Source: Sinorhizobium meliloti (GTDB lineage Bacteria; Pseudomonadota; Alphaproteobacteria; Rhizobiales; Rhizobiaceae). Taken from it: a DNA stretch of 64,000 nt. Under the pieces are notes generated by a model, which saw nothing but the letters and a program-made list of their open reading frames with translations, ran no database searches and was not told where the DNA came from. Positions within the stretch are counted from its first letter, which is position 1; each line of letters starts with the position of its first letter. The position numbers and the translations under genes were made by a program. The stretch is from NCBI RefSeq assembly GCF_035610345.1, contig NZ_CP141212.1:2831001-2895000 (forward strand), written 5' to 3'. Shown one piece after another: positions 35,125 to 48,441 of this stretch.

Positions 35125-36387
35125 ATGATCATGCTGACGATCCGATACCGCGGGAAGGGACTGTTTTCGCGTTTGCTTCGGCTGGCTCCCGTCTTGCTCG
35201 GCGCTGCGGCGATGGTCGCCGCCGGTTTCTTTGCGACTGTGGCCGAGGCGCAGGAGCGGGTGCCACGACGCAACGTGCTGCAAAGGCTCTTCGGCGTCTT
35301 CACGCCGCAAAGGCGCGTCTATTACGAGGATCAGTACGATCTTCGGCGCCAGCCGCGGCCGCAGCGCATCCAGAAGCGCCGAGCGCAACCATCGGAGCCA
35401 CGGCAGTCGCGCCCGAGCCGGGCCAAGCCGCGGCCCGCCGCGGCGCCGCCGCCCGCGCCGGTCGTCGTGGAGAAATCTCCGGACGCCAAGAAGGTCCTGG
35501 TGGTCGGAGACTTCGTTGCCGGCAGCCTTGGCGACGGTTTGAAGGTCGCGTTCGAAACCACGCCCGGCATCGTAATCGAGACGCGCGCCAACGGCTCCTC
35601 GGGTATCGTCCGCGACGACTATTTCGACTGGCCCAAGGCGCTGCCGGACGCTATCGCGGAACTCAGGCCCGCCGTCATCGTCGTGAGCCTCGGCGCCAAT
35701 GATCGCCAGATGATGCGGATCGGCGACGTGCAGGAGAAGTTCCGGACCGACGCCTGGACGGAAGAATACCGCAAGCGCGTCAACGCACTGGCGACGCTTG
35801 CGCGCAAGGACAATCTTCCGGTCCTCTGGGTCGGAATGCCGCCCTTCCAATCGACGTCCATGACCGCCGACATGGTGACATTCAACGGAATCTACCGCGA
35901 AGAGGTGGAGAAGGTCGGCGGCCAGTTCATCGACATCTGGGACGGCTTCGTCGATGAAGGGGGAAAGTTCGTCCTGACCGGCTCCGACATTAACGGGCAG
36001 CAGGTCCGCCTCAGGGGTTCTGACGGCATCAACCTGACGAAGGCCGGAAAGCGCAAACTGGCCTTCTATGTCGAAAAGGACATTCGCAAGCTATTGGGCG
36101 AAGCGGCAGCGACCACGGACGTTCCCGGTGCGGAAGGCCTGAAGGACCTGGTCGTCAGCAAGCCGCTTGCCAACGAAGATATCATCAAGACGCAGCCGAT
36201 CAGCCTCATCGATCCCGAACTCGATGGAGCGACCGCCCTTCTCGGCGGCGACACGCCCCTCAAGAGCACGGGCAAGAGCCCGCGCGACCGGCTCATCGAA
36301 AAGGGCGAGGTGGTCGTCGCCCCGGCCGGACGTATCGACGATTTCCGGCTGACGAAGCAGGGGCCGCCGGGCAGTTCTACCCGTTGA
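35125..36387 (+). CDS. DUF459/SGNH-fold exported protein with altered catalytic residues
   Basis: 420 residues from ATG 35125; ATG 35131 is an alternative. A hydrophobic segment (LAPVLLGAAAMVAAGFFATVAEA) acts as signal or anchor, followed by a basic Arg/Pro-rich linker to about residue 118. Residues about 130-330 are an SGNH-like fold: block I KKVLVVGDFVAGSLGDGL, block III VVSLGAND, block V DGINLTKAG. Active SGNH enzymes have GDS and DxxH; here these read GDF and DGIN, so both the nucleophile Ser and the catalytic His appear to be missing. It is probably a non-catalytic envelope protein, or it uses other residues. Confidence 0.75.
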   Translation: MIMLTIRYRGKGLFSRLLRLAPVLLGAAAMVAAGFFATVAEAQERVPRRNVLQRLFGVFTPQRRVYYEDQYDLRRQPRPQRIQKRRAQPSEPRQSRPSRAKPRPAAAPPPAPVVVEKSPDAKKVLVVGDFVAGSLGDGLKVAFETTPGIVIETRANGSSGIVRDDYFDWPKALPDAIAELRPAVIVVSLGANDRQMMRIGDVQEKFRTDAWTEEYRKRVNALATLARKDNLPVLWVGMPPFQSTSMTADMVTFNGIYREEVEKVGGQFIDIWDGFVDEGGKFVLTGSDINGQQVRLRGSDGINLTKAGKRKLAFYVEKDIRKLLGEAAATTDVPGAEGLKDLVVSKPLANEDIIKTQPISLIDPELDGATALLGGDTPLKSTGKSPRDRLIEKGEVVVAPAGRIDDFRLTKQGPPGSSTR

Positions 36388-36461
36388 TGCGGAAATGCGG
36401 CTCTCCGGAGGAACACCGCCTTCGCCCCTCATCCGCCTGCCGAGCCCGGCGAGGACTGGCC

Positions 36462-37919
36462 CTACCGCGGCAGCACCGTCGAGCCCATCAGCGCCTCGTC
36501 GATCGCGCGCGCCGCCTGCCGGCCCTCGCGGATAGCCCATACGACGAGCGACTGGCCGCGGCGAATGTCGCCCGCCGCCCACAATTTGTCGACCGAAGTC
36601 CTGTAGTCGCGCTCGTTGGCGACGACATTGGTCGAACCGCGGCGGTCGGTGTTGACCGTCAGCTTGTCGCCGAGATCCTTGAGGACGCTGTCGGCGAAGG
36701 GCCCGCGGAAACCGATGGCGATGAAGGCCAGATCGGCCTTGATGATGAACTCGGTACCGGCGATCGGCTTGCGGCGCTCGTCGACCTGACAGCATTTGAC
36801 GCCGGTGAGATTGCCGTCCTCGTCGCCGACAAACTCGAGCGTCGCGACCTGGAACTCGCGAACCGCACCCTCGGCCTGGCTCGAGGAGGTGCGCATCTTC
36901 GTCGCCCAGAAGGGCCAGACCGCAAGCTTGTCTTCCTTCTCGGGCGGTTGCGGACGAATATCGAGCTGCGTCACCTTGACGGCGCCCTGGCGGAAGGCGG
37001 TACCGACACAGTCGGATGCCGTGTCGCCGCCGCCGACGACGACGACATGCTTGCCGCCGGCGAGGATCGGCTCGGACGGCCAGCCCACGCTGTCGATGTT
37101 CTCGCGGCCGACGCGACGGTTCTGCTGTACCAGATAAGGCATGGCGTCGTGCACGCCGACGAACTCCACGCCGGGGATGCCGGCGTCGCGCGGCGTCTCG
37201 GAGCCGCCGCAATAGAGCACGGCGTCGTTTTCATCGGCGAGCTTTTGCACCGCGATATCGACACCGACATTGACGCCGCAATGGAAGGTCACGCCCTCGC
37301 CCCGCATCTGCTCGACACGACGGTCGATGAAGTTCTTCTCCATCTTGAAATCGGGAATGCCGTAGCGCAGCAGCCCGCCGGGCTTGGACTCGCGTTCGTA
37401 GACATGCACCTCGTGGCCGGCGCGCGCCAGTTGCTGGGCAGCCGCCATGCCGGCCGGCCCGGAGCCGATGACCGCAACCTTCTTGCCGGTCTTGGTCACG
37501 GCCGGCTGCGGCACGATATAGCCCATCTCATAGGCCTTGTCGGCAATCGCCTGCTCGACCGTCTTGATCGCCACCGGCACGTCTTCGAGGTTCAGCGTGC
37601 AGGCCTCCTCGCAGGGCGCCGGGCAGACGCGGCCGGTGAATTCCGGGAAGTTGTTAGTCGAGTGCAGGTTGCGGATCGCCTCGTCCCAATTGCCGTTATA
37701 GACGAGGTCGTTCCAGTCCGGGATCTGGTTGTGCACCGGGCACCCCGTCGGCCCGTGACAATAGGGAATGCCGCAGTCCATGCAGCGAGCGGACTGCTTC
37801 TGCACCTCCTGATCGGACATCGGAATGGTGAATTCGCGGAAATGGCGGATGCGGTCGGATGCCGGCTGGTACTTCGCCACCTGCCGGTCGATCTCCAAAA
37901 ACCCAGTAACCTTGCCCAT
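36462..37919 (-). CDS. gltD: glutamate synthase small subunit (NADPH)
   Basis: 485 residues. The N-terminal iron-sulfur cysteines lie in [16 protein letters not shown] and [11 protein letters not shown]. The FAD site is [21 protein letters not shown], the NADPH site [18 protein letters not shown], and the end has [21 protein letters not shown]. It passes electrons from NADPH to the large subunit, which makes two glutamates from glutamine and 2-oxoglutarate. It follows gltB after 97 bases in the same direction. Confidence 0.95.
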   Translation of the reverse strand: MGKVTGFLEIDRQVAKYQPASDRIRHFREFTIPMSDQEVQKQSARCMDCGIPYCHGPTGCPVHNQIPDWNDLVYNGNWDEAIRNLHSTNNFPEFTGRVCPAPCEEACTLNLEDVPVAIKTVEQAIADKAYEMGYIVPQPAVTKTGKKVAVIGSGPAGMAAAQQLARAGHEVHVYERESKPGGLLRYGIPDFKMEKNFIDRRVEQMRGEGVTFHCGVNVGVDIAVQKLADENDAVLYCGGSETPRDAGIPGVEFVGVHDAMPYLVQQNRRVGRENIDSVGWPSEPILAGGKHVVVVGGGDTASDCVGTAFRQGAVKVTQLDIRPQPPEKEDKLAVWPFWATKMRTSSSQAEGAVREFQVATLEFVGDEDGNLTGVKCCQVDERRKPIAGTEFIIKADLAFIAIGFRGPFADSVLKDLGDKLTVNTDRRGSTNVVANERDYRTSVDKLWAAGDIRRGQSLVVWAIREGRQAARAIDEALMGSTVLPR

Positions 37920-37950
37920 CTTATGATCCTGACATCTTCAATCTCAACAG

Positions 37951-37966
37951 GCGCGCTCGAGCGCGC
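37951..37966 (-). other. perfect 16-base palindrome between gltB and gltD
   Basis: GCGCGCTCGAGCGCGC could fold in the intercistronic RNA. There is no T-run, so it is more likely a stability or attenuation element than a terminator. Confidence 0.35.
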
Positions 37967-38016
37967 GTGATGGCCCCTGACCCGAGCGGGCCGGGAGCCG
38001 TATTCACGAGGGCCGG

Positions 38017-42741
<4,725 letters not shown>

Positions 42742-43319
42742 CTTTTCCCTCCTGTTGAACCCGGGAATTCCGGGCATAACGCGGCCCGCACGCAGTTGCC
42801 GCATGGTGCTTTTCGCACGGCGGCAAGCCGGGCATTATCGTCGCATGATCCTGATCAGGTCGCAAATGAAGCGCGGCCGCCTCAGGCACCGATGTCCGCG
42901 ACCATCCTAACGCCAAGGAATAACGACCGGATGAAATCCAGCGAAACCCCCTCGCGCTTCACGCCGGCTGCCGCTTTTCACGGTGCTTCCGGCGATTGTT
43001 CCGGCCCCTAGACCGAAATAGGACAGCAAATCTGTCCTATTTCATGCGCTCTATGCCAGAAACCGCCCTCCTTCGCAAGGGCCTCGGCCGCAAATAATGC
43101 GAGAGATTTTGCCGAACATTGCCGGAAATTACCCGGGTTTGAAATTTAATTACCCGTATCCCGCACTTTCTTTACTTTGGTTTCAAACTGGTCTCCGGTT
43201 GGCACTACAAGGCAGGCACAGTCGAGCGCAGCCGTTTGCTTGCCGACGGGACTCGGCTATGGTCGCGCCGACGCGCCTCTCCGCACGGCGTGGCTCGATG
43301 TAGACAGGGTAAACTTCAG
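42742..43319. other. 578-base divergent spacer between gltB and the threonine aldolase gene
   Basis: It holds the gltB ribosome site at its left end, a 29-base inverted repeat at 43015-43043, and an AT-rich stretch at about 43120-43200 in which AATTACCCG occurs twice; this stretch is a likely promoter zone for the aldolase gene. No protein-coding stretch here looks real. Confidence 0.4.
43015..43043. promoter_or_regulatory. perfect 12-base inverted repeat, probable operator
   Basis: GAAATAGGACAG and CTGTCCTATTTC are exact reverse complements separated by CAAAT. The element lies near the middle of the spacer between gltB and the threonine aldolase gene, about 275 bases from either start. It lacks a T-run, so it is more likely a binding site for a dimeric regulator than a terminator. 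The regulator is unknown. Confidence 0.5.
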
Positions 43320-44366
43320 ATGATCTTCTCCTCCGACAACTGGGCCGGCGCCCATCCGGCAATCGCCGAAAGTCTGGTCACGAATGCGCAGGGCTATGCT
43401 TCCGCCTACGGCACGAGCGAGCTCGATCGGAAGGTGGAACAGCGCTTTTCGGAGATTTTCGAGAGGGAGGTCGCGGTATTCTTCGTGGGCACCGGAACCG
43501 CCGCAAACTCCCTTGCACTTTCGAGCGCCAATCGGGCGGGCGGAATCGCTTTCTGCCATCGCGAAGCGCATGTGAACGTCGACGAGTGCGGCGCGCCGGA
43601 GTTCTTTTCGCACGGCGCGAGGCTGTGCCCGGTCGAGGGCGCCCGCGGCAAGATGGAGCCGGCGAAGCTCGAGGCCGAAATACGGCGGTTTCCGAAGGAG
43701 AATGTCCATGGCGGTCAGCCGATGGCGGTGACGGTGACGCAGGCGACCGAGAGCGGCACCGTCTATTCGCTCGACCAGATCGAAACGATCGCCTCGATCG
43801 CCCGGTCTCATAAAATACCGCTGCACATGGATGGCGCTCGTTTCGCCAATGCCCTGGTCAGCCTTGGGACGACACCGGCCGAGATGACCTGGAAGCGTGG
43901 GGTCGATCTGCTCTCCTTCGGCGGAACGAAGAACGGCTGCTGGTGCGCCGAGGCGCTGGTGCTCTTCGACCTTTCGAAGGCGCAGGAGATGCACTTCCTG
44001 CGCAAGCGCTCGGCACAGCTCTTCTCCAAGTCGCGCTTCGTCGCCGCCCAGTTCGACGCCTATTTCGCCGGAGATCTCTGGCTCGATCTCGCGCGCCACG
44101 CCAACGCGATGGCGCAGCGCCTCGCCGACGGCATCACCGCTTCGGCCGGGAGCCGGCTCGCCTGGGCGCCCGATGCCAACGAGGTCTTCGTCGTGCTGAA
44201 GCGGGAGGCCGCCGGCCGGCTGCAGCGGCAGGGCGCCCTTTTCTACGATTGGGAAGTGCCGCACGATCTCGAAGGCAACCTCGCGGAAGACGAAGGGCTC
44301 TATCGCCTGGTCACCAGCTTCGCCACCCGCGCCGAGGACGTCGACCGCTTCGTCGCCGCCTGCTGA
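43320..44366 (+). CDS. low-specificity L-threonine aldolase
   Basis: 348 residues, fold-type I PLP enzyme of the threonine aldolase/beta-eliminating lyase family. NAQGYASAYGTSELDRKVEQ is the N-terminal signature, HMDGARFANALVSLG holds the cofactor Asp, and the PLP Lys is in SFGGTKNGCWCAEAL. It cleaves L-threonine or L-allo-threonine to glycine and acetaldehyde. It stands alone on the plus strand; the ribosome site is weak (CAGGGTAAAC). A RIME-type repeat follows at 44433. Confidence 0.9.
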   Translation: MIFSSDNWAGAHPAIAESLVTNAQGYASAYGTSELDRKVEQRFSEIFEREVAVFFVGTGTAANSLALSSANRAGGIAFCHREAHVNVDECGAPEFFSHGARLCPVEGARGKMEPAKLEAEIRRFPKENVHGGQPMAVTVTQATESGTVYSLDQIETIASIARSHKIPLHMDGARFANALVSLGTTPAEMTWKRGVDLLSFGGTKNGCWCAEALVLFDLSKAQEMHFLRKRSAQLFSKSRFVAAQFDAYFAGDLWLDLARHANAMAQRLADGITASAGSRLAWAPDANEVFVVLKREAAGRLQRQGALFYDWEVPHDLEGNLAEDEGLYRLVTSFATRAEDVDRFVAAC

Positions 44367-44432
44367 TGCATGGCAGATGTCGAAGCGCGCCGCATGAAAT
44401 CGCTTGAATGCGACGCGCATCGCGACCGATGG

Positions 44433-44544
44433 AGCGGGACGAGGAAAAGTGCGTGCGGTTTTCCGCCCGCATCCCGCGTCTCAACTTCTCGGAAGCGATC
44501 ACGTCCATGTTTTTGGTCGACCCGATCTGAAAACATCGTGATCT
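44433..44544 (+). repeat. RIME-type palindromic repeat, full-length copy
   Basis: The left palindrome AGCGGGAC...CATCCCGC, with GTGCGGTTTTCCGCC in the middle, is followed by a second stem containing GCGATCACG and the TCGACCCGATCTGAAAAC block, ending at GTGATC. The inverted copy at 61826-61931 matches over nearly its whole length. Confidence 0.8.
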
Positions 44545-44588
44545 AGTGCTTGCATCCGGCTTCCGGATGGGCTTACACGGCAAGCACC

Positions 44589-45584
44589 ATGCGCCGTTAT
44601 CTCCCCGACACCTTTACCATCCTCCTGATGCTGACAGTCGCTCTCGCAGCGCTCTTGCCCATCGACGGAGCCGCCGCGGCCTGGTTCGCCATCGCGACGA
44701 AGCTTGGCGTGGGCCTCATCTTCTTTCTCCACGGCGCACGGCTTTCGCGCGAGGTCGTCATTGCCGGTTTCCTGCATTGGCGGCTGCACCTGGCGATTCT
44801 CTTTTCGACTTTCGCCCTTTTCCCGCTCATCGGCCTCCTGGTCGGTTTCGTCCCGCCATGGATCCTGCCGCCGTCGCTCTATACCGGCATCCTTTTCCTC
44901 TGCGTTCTGCCTTCGACGGTACAGTCGTCGATCGCGTTCACGTCGATGGCCGGCGGCAATGTTCCGGCAGCCGTCTGCGCGGCGTCGGCATCCAACATCT
45001 TGGGCGTGTTCCTGACGCCGCTTCTCGTCGGCGTCATCTTCTCGGCCGGCGGACATGGCGGCGTATCGCTCGACGCGATCGAACAGATCCTCCTGCAGCT
45101 GCTTGCGCCCTTCGTCGCAGGCCAGATCCTGCAGCCCTGGATCGGCGGCTGGATTCGCGCCCGCAAGAAACTGCTCGCACCGGTCGACCGCGGTTCGATC
45201 CTGATGGTCGTCTATCTGGCTTTCAGCCAGGCCGTCACCGCCGGCCTCTGGCAGTCCTTCACCCTGACGGACCTCACCGTTTTGACGGTAATCGAGATTG
45301 CTCTCCTCGCTCTTATTCTGGCGGCCACCACATTCGGCAGCCGGCTCTTCGGTTTCGACCGCCCGGACGAAATCGCCATCACCTTCTGCGGATCGAAGAA
45401 GAGCCTGGCGAGCGGCATTCCGATGGCGAGCGCGATCTTCGCCGGACAGAACATCGGCATGATCGTCCTGCCGGTCATGCTGTTCCATCAGATCCAGTTG
45501 ATGGCCTGTGCGGTCATTGCCCAGCGCTATGCCGCCAAGGCGGCAGAGCTCGAGGGAACCGCCGTCCCGGCTACGCCCACCTGA
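44589..45584 (+). CDS. bile acid:sodium symporter (BASS)-like transporter, SBF-like family
   Basis: 331 residues from ATG MRRYLPDTF; a TTG 39 bases upstream is not favoured. Nine or ten hydrophobic segments run through the protein. The half-site helices GVGLIFFLHGARLS and TVQSSIAFTSMAGGN, and later FCGSKKSLASGIPMA, are typical of the SBF-like branch related to E. coli YfeH. It should be an inner-membrane secondary transporter of an organic anion; the substrate is unknown. Its stop is 30 bases from the convergent peptidase gene. Confidence 0.85.
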   Translation: MRRYLPDTFTILLMLTVALAALLPIDGAAAAWFAIATKLGVGLIFFLHGARLSREVVIAGFLHWRLHLAILFSTFALFPLIGLLVGFVPPWILPPSLYTGILFLCVLPSTVQSSIAFTSMAGGNVPAAVCAASASNILGVFLTPLLVGVIFSAGGHGGVSLDAIEQILLQLLAPFVAGQILQPWIGGWIRARKKLLAPVDRGSILMVVYLAFSQAVTAGLWQSFTLTDLTVLTVIEIALLALILAATTFGSRLFGFDRPDEIAITFCGSKKSLASGIPMASAIFAGQNIGMIVLPVMLFHQIQLMACAVIAQRYAAKAAELEGTAVPATPT

Positions 45585-45614
45585 AGAGCATGAACGAAAC
45601 GGCGCGTCGTCTTA

Positions 45615-46538
45615 TCAAGCGTCGGTATCGTGGGATGACAGGAAACGAGAGACCGTTTCCAGGCACAAGTCCTTCTCCTCCACATGCGGCATGTGGCTGG
45701 AATGCTCGAACAGCACCCATTCGCAGCCCTTCACGCGATCCACATACGGCTTGACGACGAGCGGCGTGGCCTCGTCGTATTTTCCGGAAATCAAAAGGGT
45801 CGGCGCTTCGATCCGCATCAGCCGGTCCTCGATCGTCCAGTCCTTCATCGTGCCTATTACGTGGAACTCGGTCGGGCCGTTCATGTTGCGATAGACCGTA
45901 TTGTCCTCGTCCATGATCGCAAAGGTGCGCGCGACTTCCGCAGGCCACGGCGTGACGCGGCAGACATGGCGGTCGTAGAAGACGCGCGAGGCGGCGATGT
46001 ATTCCGGATCGGTAATCGTCCCCGCCTGCTCATGCCTGAGCAGCGTATCCTGAACCGCCTTCGGCAGTTCGCCGCGCAGGCGATTGGCTTCCGCCACCCA
46101 GGTATGCATGTTGGCCGGCGAATTGGCGATGACGAGCGCCTTCAGACCCGTGGGCTTCAGAACCGCGTGTTCCGCACCCAGCATGCCGCCCCAGGACTGT
46201 CCGAGAAAGGCATAGCGATCCTGGATGCCCAGATGCTTCAGCAGCGCGTCGAGTTCCCTGAGGAACAGGTCAGGTGTCCAGAAATCCGGGCCCTTGTCCG
46301 GAAGGCGCGTGGAGTTGCCGTTGCCGAGCTGGTCGTAGTGAATGACCGCGCGTCCGTCGATCGCGCTGATCCCCTTGAAGGAATCGACGTAGTCGTGGGT
46401 GCAGCCCGGTCCGCCGTGGGCAACGACCAGCGGCAGCTTGCCGCTGTCGAGCGAACCGGTGATGCGATACCAGGTCTGGTACTCGCGAAAGGGCAGGAAG
46501 GCTTCCTTCGACGCGACGGCGGCCACATGCATCTCCAT
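45615..46538 (-). CDS. proline iminopeptidase-family alpha/beta hydrolase (first copy)
   Basis: 307 residues, family S33. The oxyanion segment is [13 protein letters not shown], the nucleophile elbow [13 protein letters not shown], and the late Asp/His are in [10 protein letters not shown] and EHSSHMPH. It probably removes N-terminal proline or hydrolyses a small amide in the cytoplasm. It lies immediately downstream of the NesR-like regulator, in the same direction. A 16-base dyad at 46589-46604, 51 bases before its ATG, resembles one before the regulator gene. Peptidases in this position are typical of plant-responsive LuxR solo loci. Confidence 0.85.
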   Translation of the reverse strand: MEMHVAAVASKEAFLPFREYQTWYRITGSLDSGKLPLVVAHGGPGCTHDYVDSFKGISAIDGRAVIHYDQLGNGNSTRLPDKGPDFWTPDLFLRELDALLKHLGIQDRYAFLGQSWGGMLGAEHAVLKPTGLKALVIANSPANMHTWVAEANRLRGELPKAVQDTLLRHEQAGTITDPEYIAASRVFYDRHVCRVTPWPAEVARTFAIMDEDNTVYRNMNGPTEFHVIGTMKDWTIEDRLMRIEAPTLLISGKYDEATPLVVKPYVDRVKGCEWVLFEHSSHMPHVEEKDLCLETVSRFLSSHDTDA

Positions 46539-46588
46539 GTCTGACGGACAACGGAGGGAACATAACGCGGGGCTTCAAGCCGTGGCAG

Positions 46589-46604
46589 CTATCACAAGTT
46601 ATAG
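46589..46604 (-). promoter_or_regulatory. lux-box-like dyad before the first peptidase gene
   Basis: CTATCACAAGTTATAG; six of eight positions are symmetric. It overlaps the last codons and stop of nesR and lies 51 bases upstream of the ATG at 46538. It shares CTATCAC...TTATAG, and TGGGCGC just beyond, with 47405-47430. Confidence 0.5.
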
Positions 46605-47374
46605 GATGGGCGCTCTTCGAGCAGCCGGTAGTGCGTGGCGCGGACAACCGCCTGGGTACGGTTCTTAGCGCCGAGTTTCTTGGCCGCGGCGTTGAGATGC
46701 ATGACCACGGTCGGCACAGAACGGTGGATGATGCGCGAAATTTCCTTGGCCGAGTGACCCTCGGCGGAATGGCGGAGGCATTCGCGCTCCCGCTCCGTCA
46801 GCCTCGCGGTGCCGGCGTTGAAGGCCTGCGCGTCGAACAGCGAATAGGCCGCCTCGTGAAACACATGGGCAAGCAGGTTGAAATCGGCGATGTACCGCAG
46901 CGCATGCCGCTCGAATGCCCGGTTGCCGCCGAAACGCACACCCGTGACCGTCGCATAGTCGCCGCGCGGCATGTGGACCGGCACGGTGACGCCGGTCGAC
47001 ATGTCCCGTTCGCTCAGATAGCGGGCGACGGGCGCCGTATCGTCGCTCATGAAGCGTCTGATCAGCGTGTCCGCATCGGGATCATAGTTCCAAAAGAACG
47101 GAGTTGACGTGCGCAGCGCCACCTGCTGCACGGGATCGATGCGGAAATAGCCGCGATCGAACCAGTAGTCGTGCATATCCTCCGAGATGTTGCGAAGTTT
47201 CAGCAGCGACGGGACCATGATGGTACCGTCGAGATCGCGGGGCACCGGCGTATAATCGTAGATCAGCGCCTCGAAGCCGATCGCCTTCATCGCCTCGAAC
47301 ACCTGGTCTATACGGCCATCCAGCGTGTCGTGCGCGGTGAACTGGTTCCTGATCGTCCCGAGTTCGTCAAACAT
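46592..47374 (-). CDS. nesR: LuxR-family solo regulator of the plant-responsive type (NesR-like)
   Basis: 260 residues. Residues about 20-170 are the autoinducer-binding domain; residues about 190-255 are the LuxR helix-turn-helix (LTERERECLRHSAEGHSAKEISRIIHRSVPTVVMHL). Counting back from the invariant Asp-Pro (IDPVQQ; positions 70-71 in TraR numbering), position 61 is Trp and position 57 is Met, in MHDYW. AHL-binding LuxR proteins have Trp57 and Tyr61; Met57/Trp61 marks the plant-associated solos OryR, XccR, PsoR, PipR and NesR. No luxI gene is nearby. It sits between two peptidase genes. The symbol rests on this context and on recalled synteny with S. meliloti. Confidence 0.85.
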   Translation of the reverse strand: MFDELGTIRNQFTAHDTLDGRIDQVFEAMKAIGFEALIYDYTPVPRDLDGTIMVPSLLKLRNISEDMHDYWFDRGYFRIDPVQQVALRTSTPFFWNYDPDADTLIRRFMSDDTAPVARYLSERDMSTGVTVPVHMPRGDYATVTGVRFGGNRAFERHALRYIADFNLLAHVFHEAAYSLFDAQAFNAGTARLTERERECLRHSAEGHSAKEISRIIHRSVPTVVMHLNAAAKKLGAKNRTQAVVRATHYRLLEERPSYNL

Positions 47375-47404
47375 CCTTGTCTCCGGTCCCGCTCACTCGC
47401 CAAC

Positions 47405-47420
47405 CTATCACTTCTTATAG
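47405..47420 (-). promoter_or_regulatory. lux-box-like dyad before nesR and divergent from the second peptidase
   Basis: CTATCACTTCTTATAG; 13 of 16 positions match the element at 46589. It lies 31 bases upstream of the nesR ATG and 80 bases upstream of the ATG at 47500, so it could serve both directions. Confidence 0.5.
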
Positions 47421-47499
47421 CTGGGCGCCTGCTGGCCTTTCGGATAAAATTTAGCCGTGCTCAAATATTGAGCAAGCAGTTTCTTTGCCGGGGCGGTCA

Positions 47500-48390
47500 A
47501 TGTGGCGTGATATCGAGCCGGAGGCGCGACACGAAATCGAAGTCGATGGCTACAAGGTGGTGGCCTACAGCTTCGGTTCGGGCCCGGAGACCTTGTTCTG
47601 CCTGAATGGCGGGCCGGGACTACCCTGTGACTATCTGCGCGAGGCCCATTCGTGCCTCATCGACAAGGGCTATCGCGTCGTCGCCTTCGATCAGCTCGGC
47701 ACCGGCGCCTCCGACCGCCCGACTGATCCTTCGCTCTGGACGATCGGCCGATATGTCGAGGAAACCGAAACGGTTCGCAAGGCGCTGGGGCTCGGCAAGG
47801 TGCACATGCTCGGCCATTCCTGGGGCGGCTGGCTGGCGATCGACTACGCGCTGACATACCCGGAAAACCTGCAGACGCTGATCCTGGAGGATACGGTCGC
47901 CGACATGCCGCACCTCGTCACCGAGCTTGAGCGGCTGCGCGCCGCCCTCGGGCCGGAGACCGTCGCCATGATGCAGAAGCACGAGGCGCAGGGCACATAC
48001 GATCATCCCGAATATTTGGCTGCCATCACCATCCTGAACTATCGCCATGTCTGCCGCCTGCCGGAATGGCCCGCACCGGTACGCCGGTCCCTGGACGACT
48101 GGAACATGGGTCCCTACGGCACGATGCAGGGCCCGAACGAGTTTCTCTATATCGGCAATCTCAAGGACTGGAACCGCATTCCCGACCTCCCCGGCATCAA
48201 GGTTCCGACGCTGATCACCACGGGAGAACACGACGAGCTCACGCCGGCCTGCGCGTTGAAGATGAAGCTCGCCATCCCGGATGCCGAGCTCAGGGTTTTT
48301 GCCAATGCAAGCCACATGCCGTTTTACGAGAACCCGGCGGACTATTATCCTGCGCTGATCGATTTCCTGTCGCGGCACAGGCCGAATTGA
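47500..48390 (+). CDS. proline iminopeptidase-family alpha/beta hydrolase (second copy)
   Basis: 296 residues from an ATG with GGGGCGG upstream. NGGPGLPCDY is the oxyanion region, GHSWGGWLAIDYA the nucleophile elbow, and TTGEHDELTP and NASHMPF hold Asp and His. It is a clear paralogue of the peptidase at 45615-46538 (both carry YRHVCR or DRHVCR and a NMxGPxEF block). It is divergent from nesR and starts the plus-strand unit that continues into the peptide ABC transporter 51 bases on. It probably processes the imported peptide-like compound. Confidence 0.85.
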   Translation: MWRDIEPEARHEIEVDGYKVVAYSFGSGPETLFCLNGGPGLPCDYLREAHSCLIDKGYRVVAFDQLGTGASDRPTDPSLWTIGRYVEETETVRKALGLGKVHMLGHSWGGWLAIDYALTYPENLQTLILEDTVADMPHLVTELERLRAALGPETVAMMQKHEAQGTYDHPEYLAAITILNYRHVCRLPEWPAPVRRSLDDWNMGPYGTMQGPNEFLYIGNLKDWNRIPDLPGIKVPTLITTGEHDELTPACALKMKLAIPDAELRVFANASHMPFYENPADYYPALIDFLSRHRPN

Positions 48391-48441
48391 TGCAAAACAT
48401 GGCGAGAGACATCCGAACGAGACGGAGGCGCGCGCATCGCC

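Noticed and set aside
37951..37966. Palindrome between gltB and gltD as a terminator
   Set aside because: There is no T-run, and gltB and gltD products are needed in equal complex, so full termination is unlikely.
36384..37970. 528-codon plus-strand open frame opposite gltD
   Set aside because: It lies over a fully recognised gltD with all its cofactor motifs; it is a shadow.
43097..43303. Small plus-strand open frame of 68 codons in the gltB spacer
   Set aside because: It has no ribosome site or recognisable motif, and it crosses the AT-rich promoter-like stretch.
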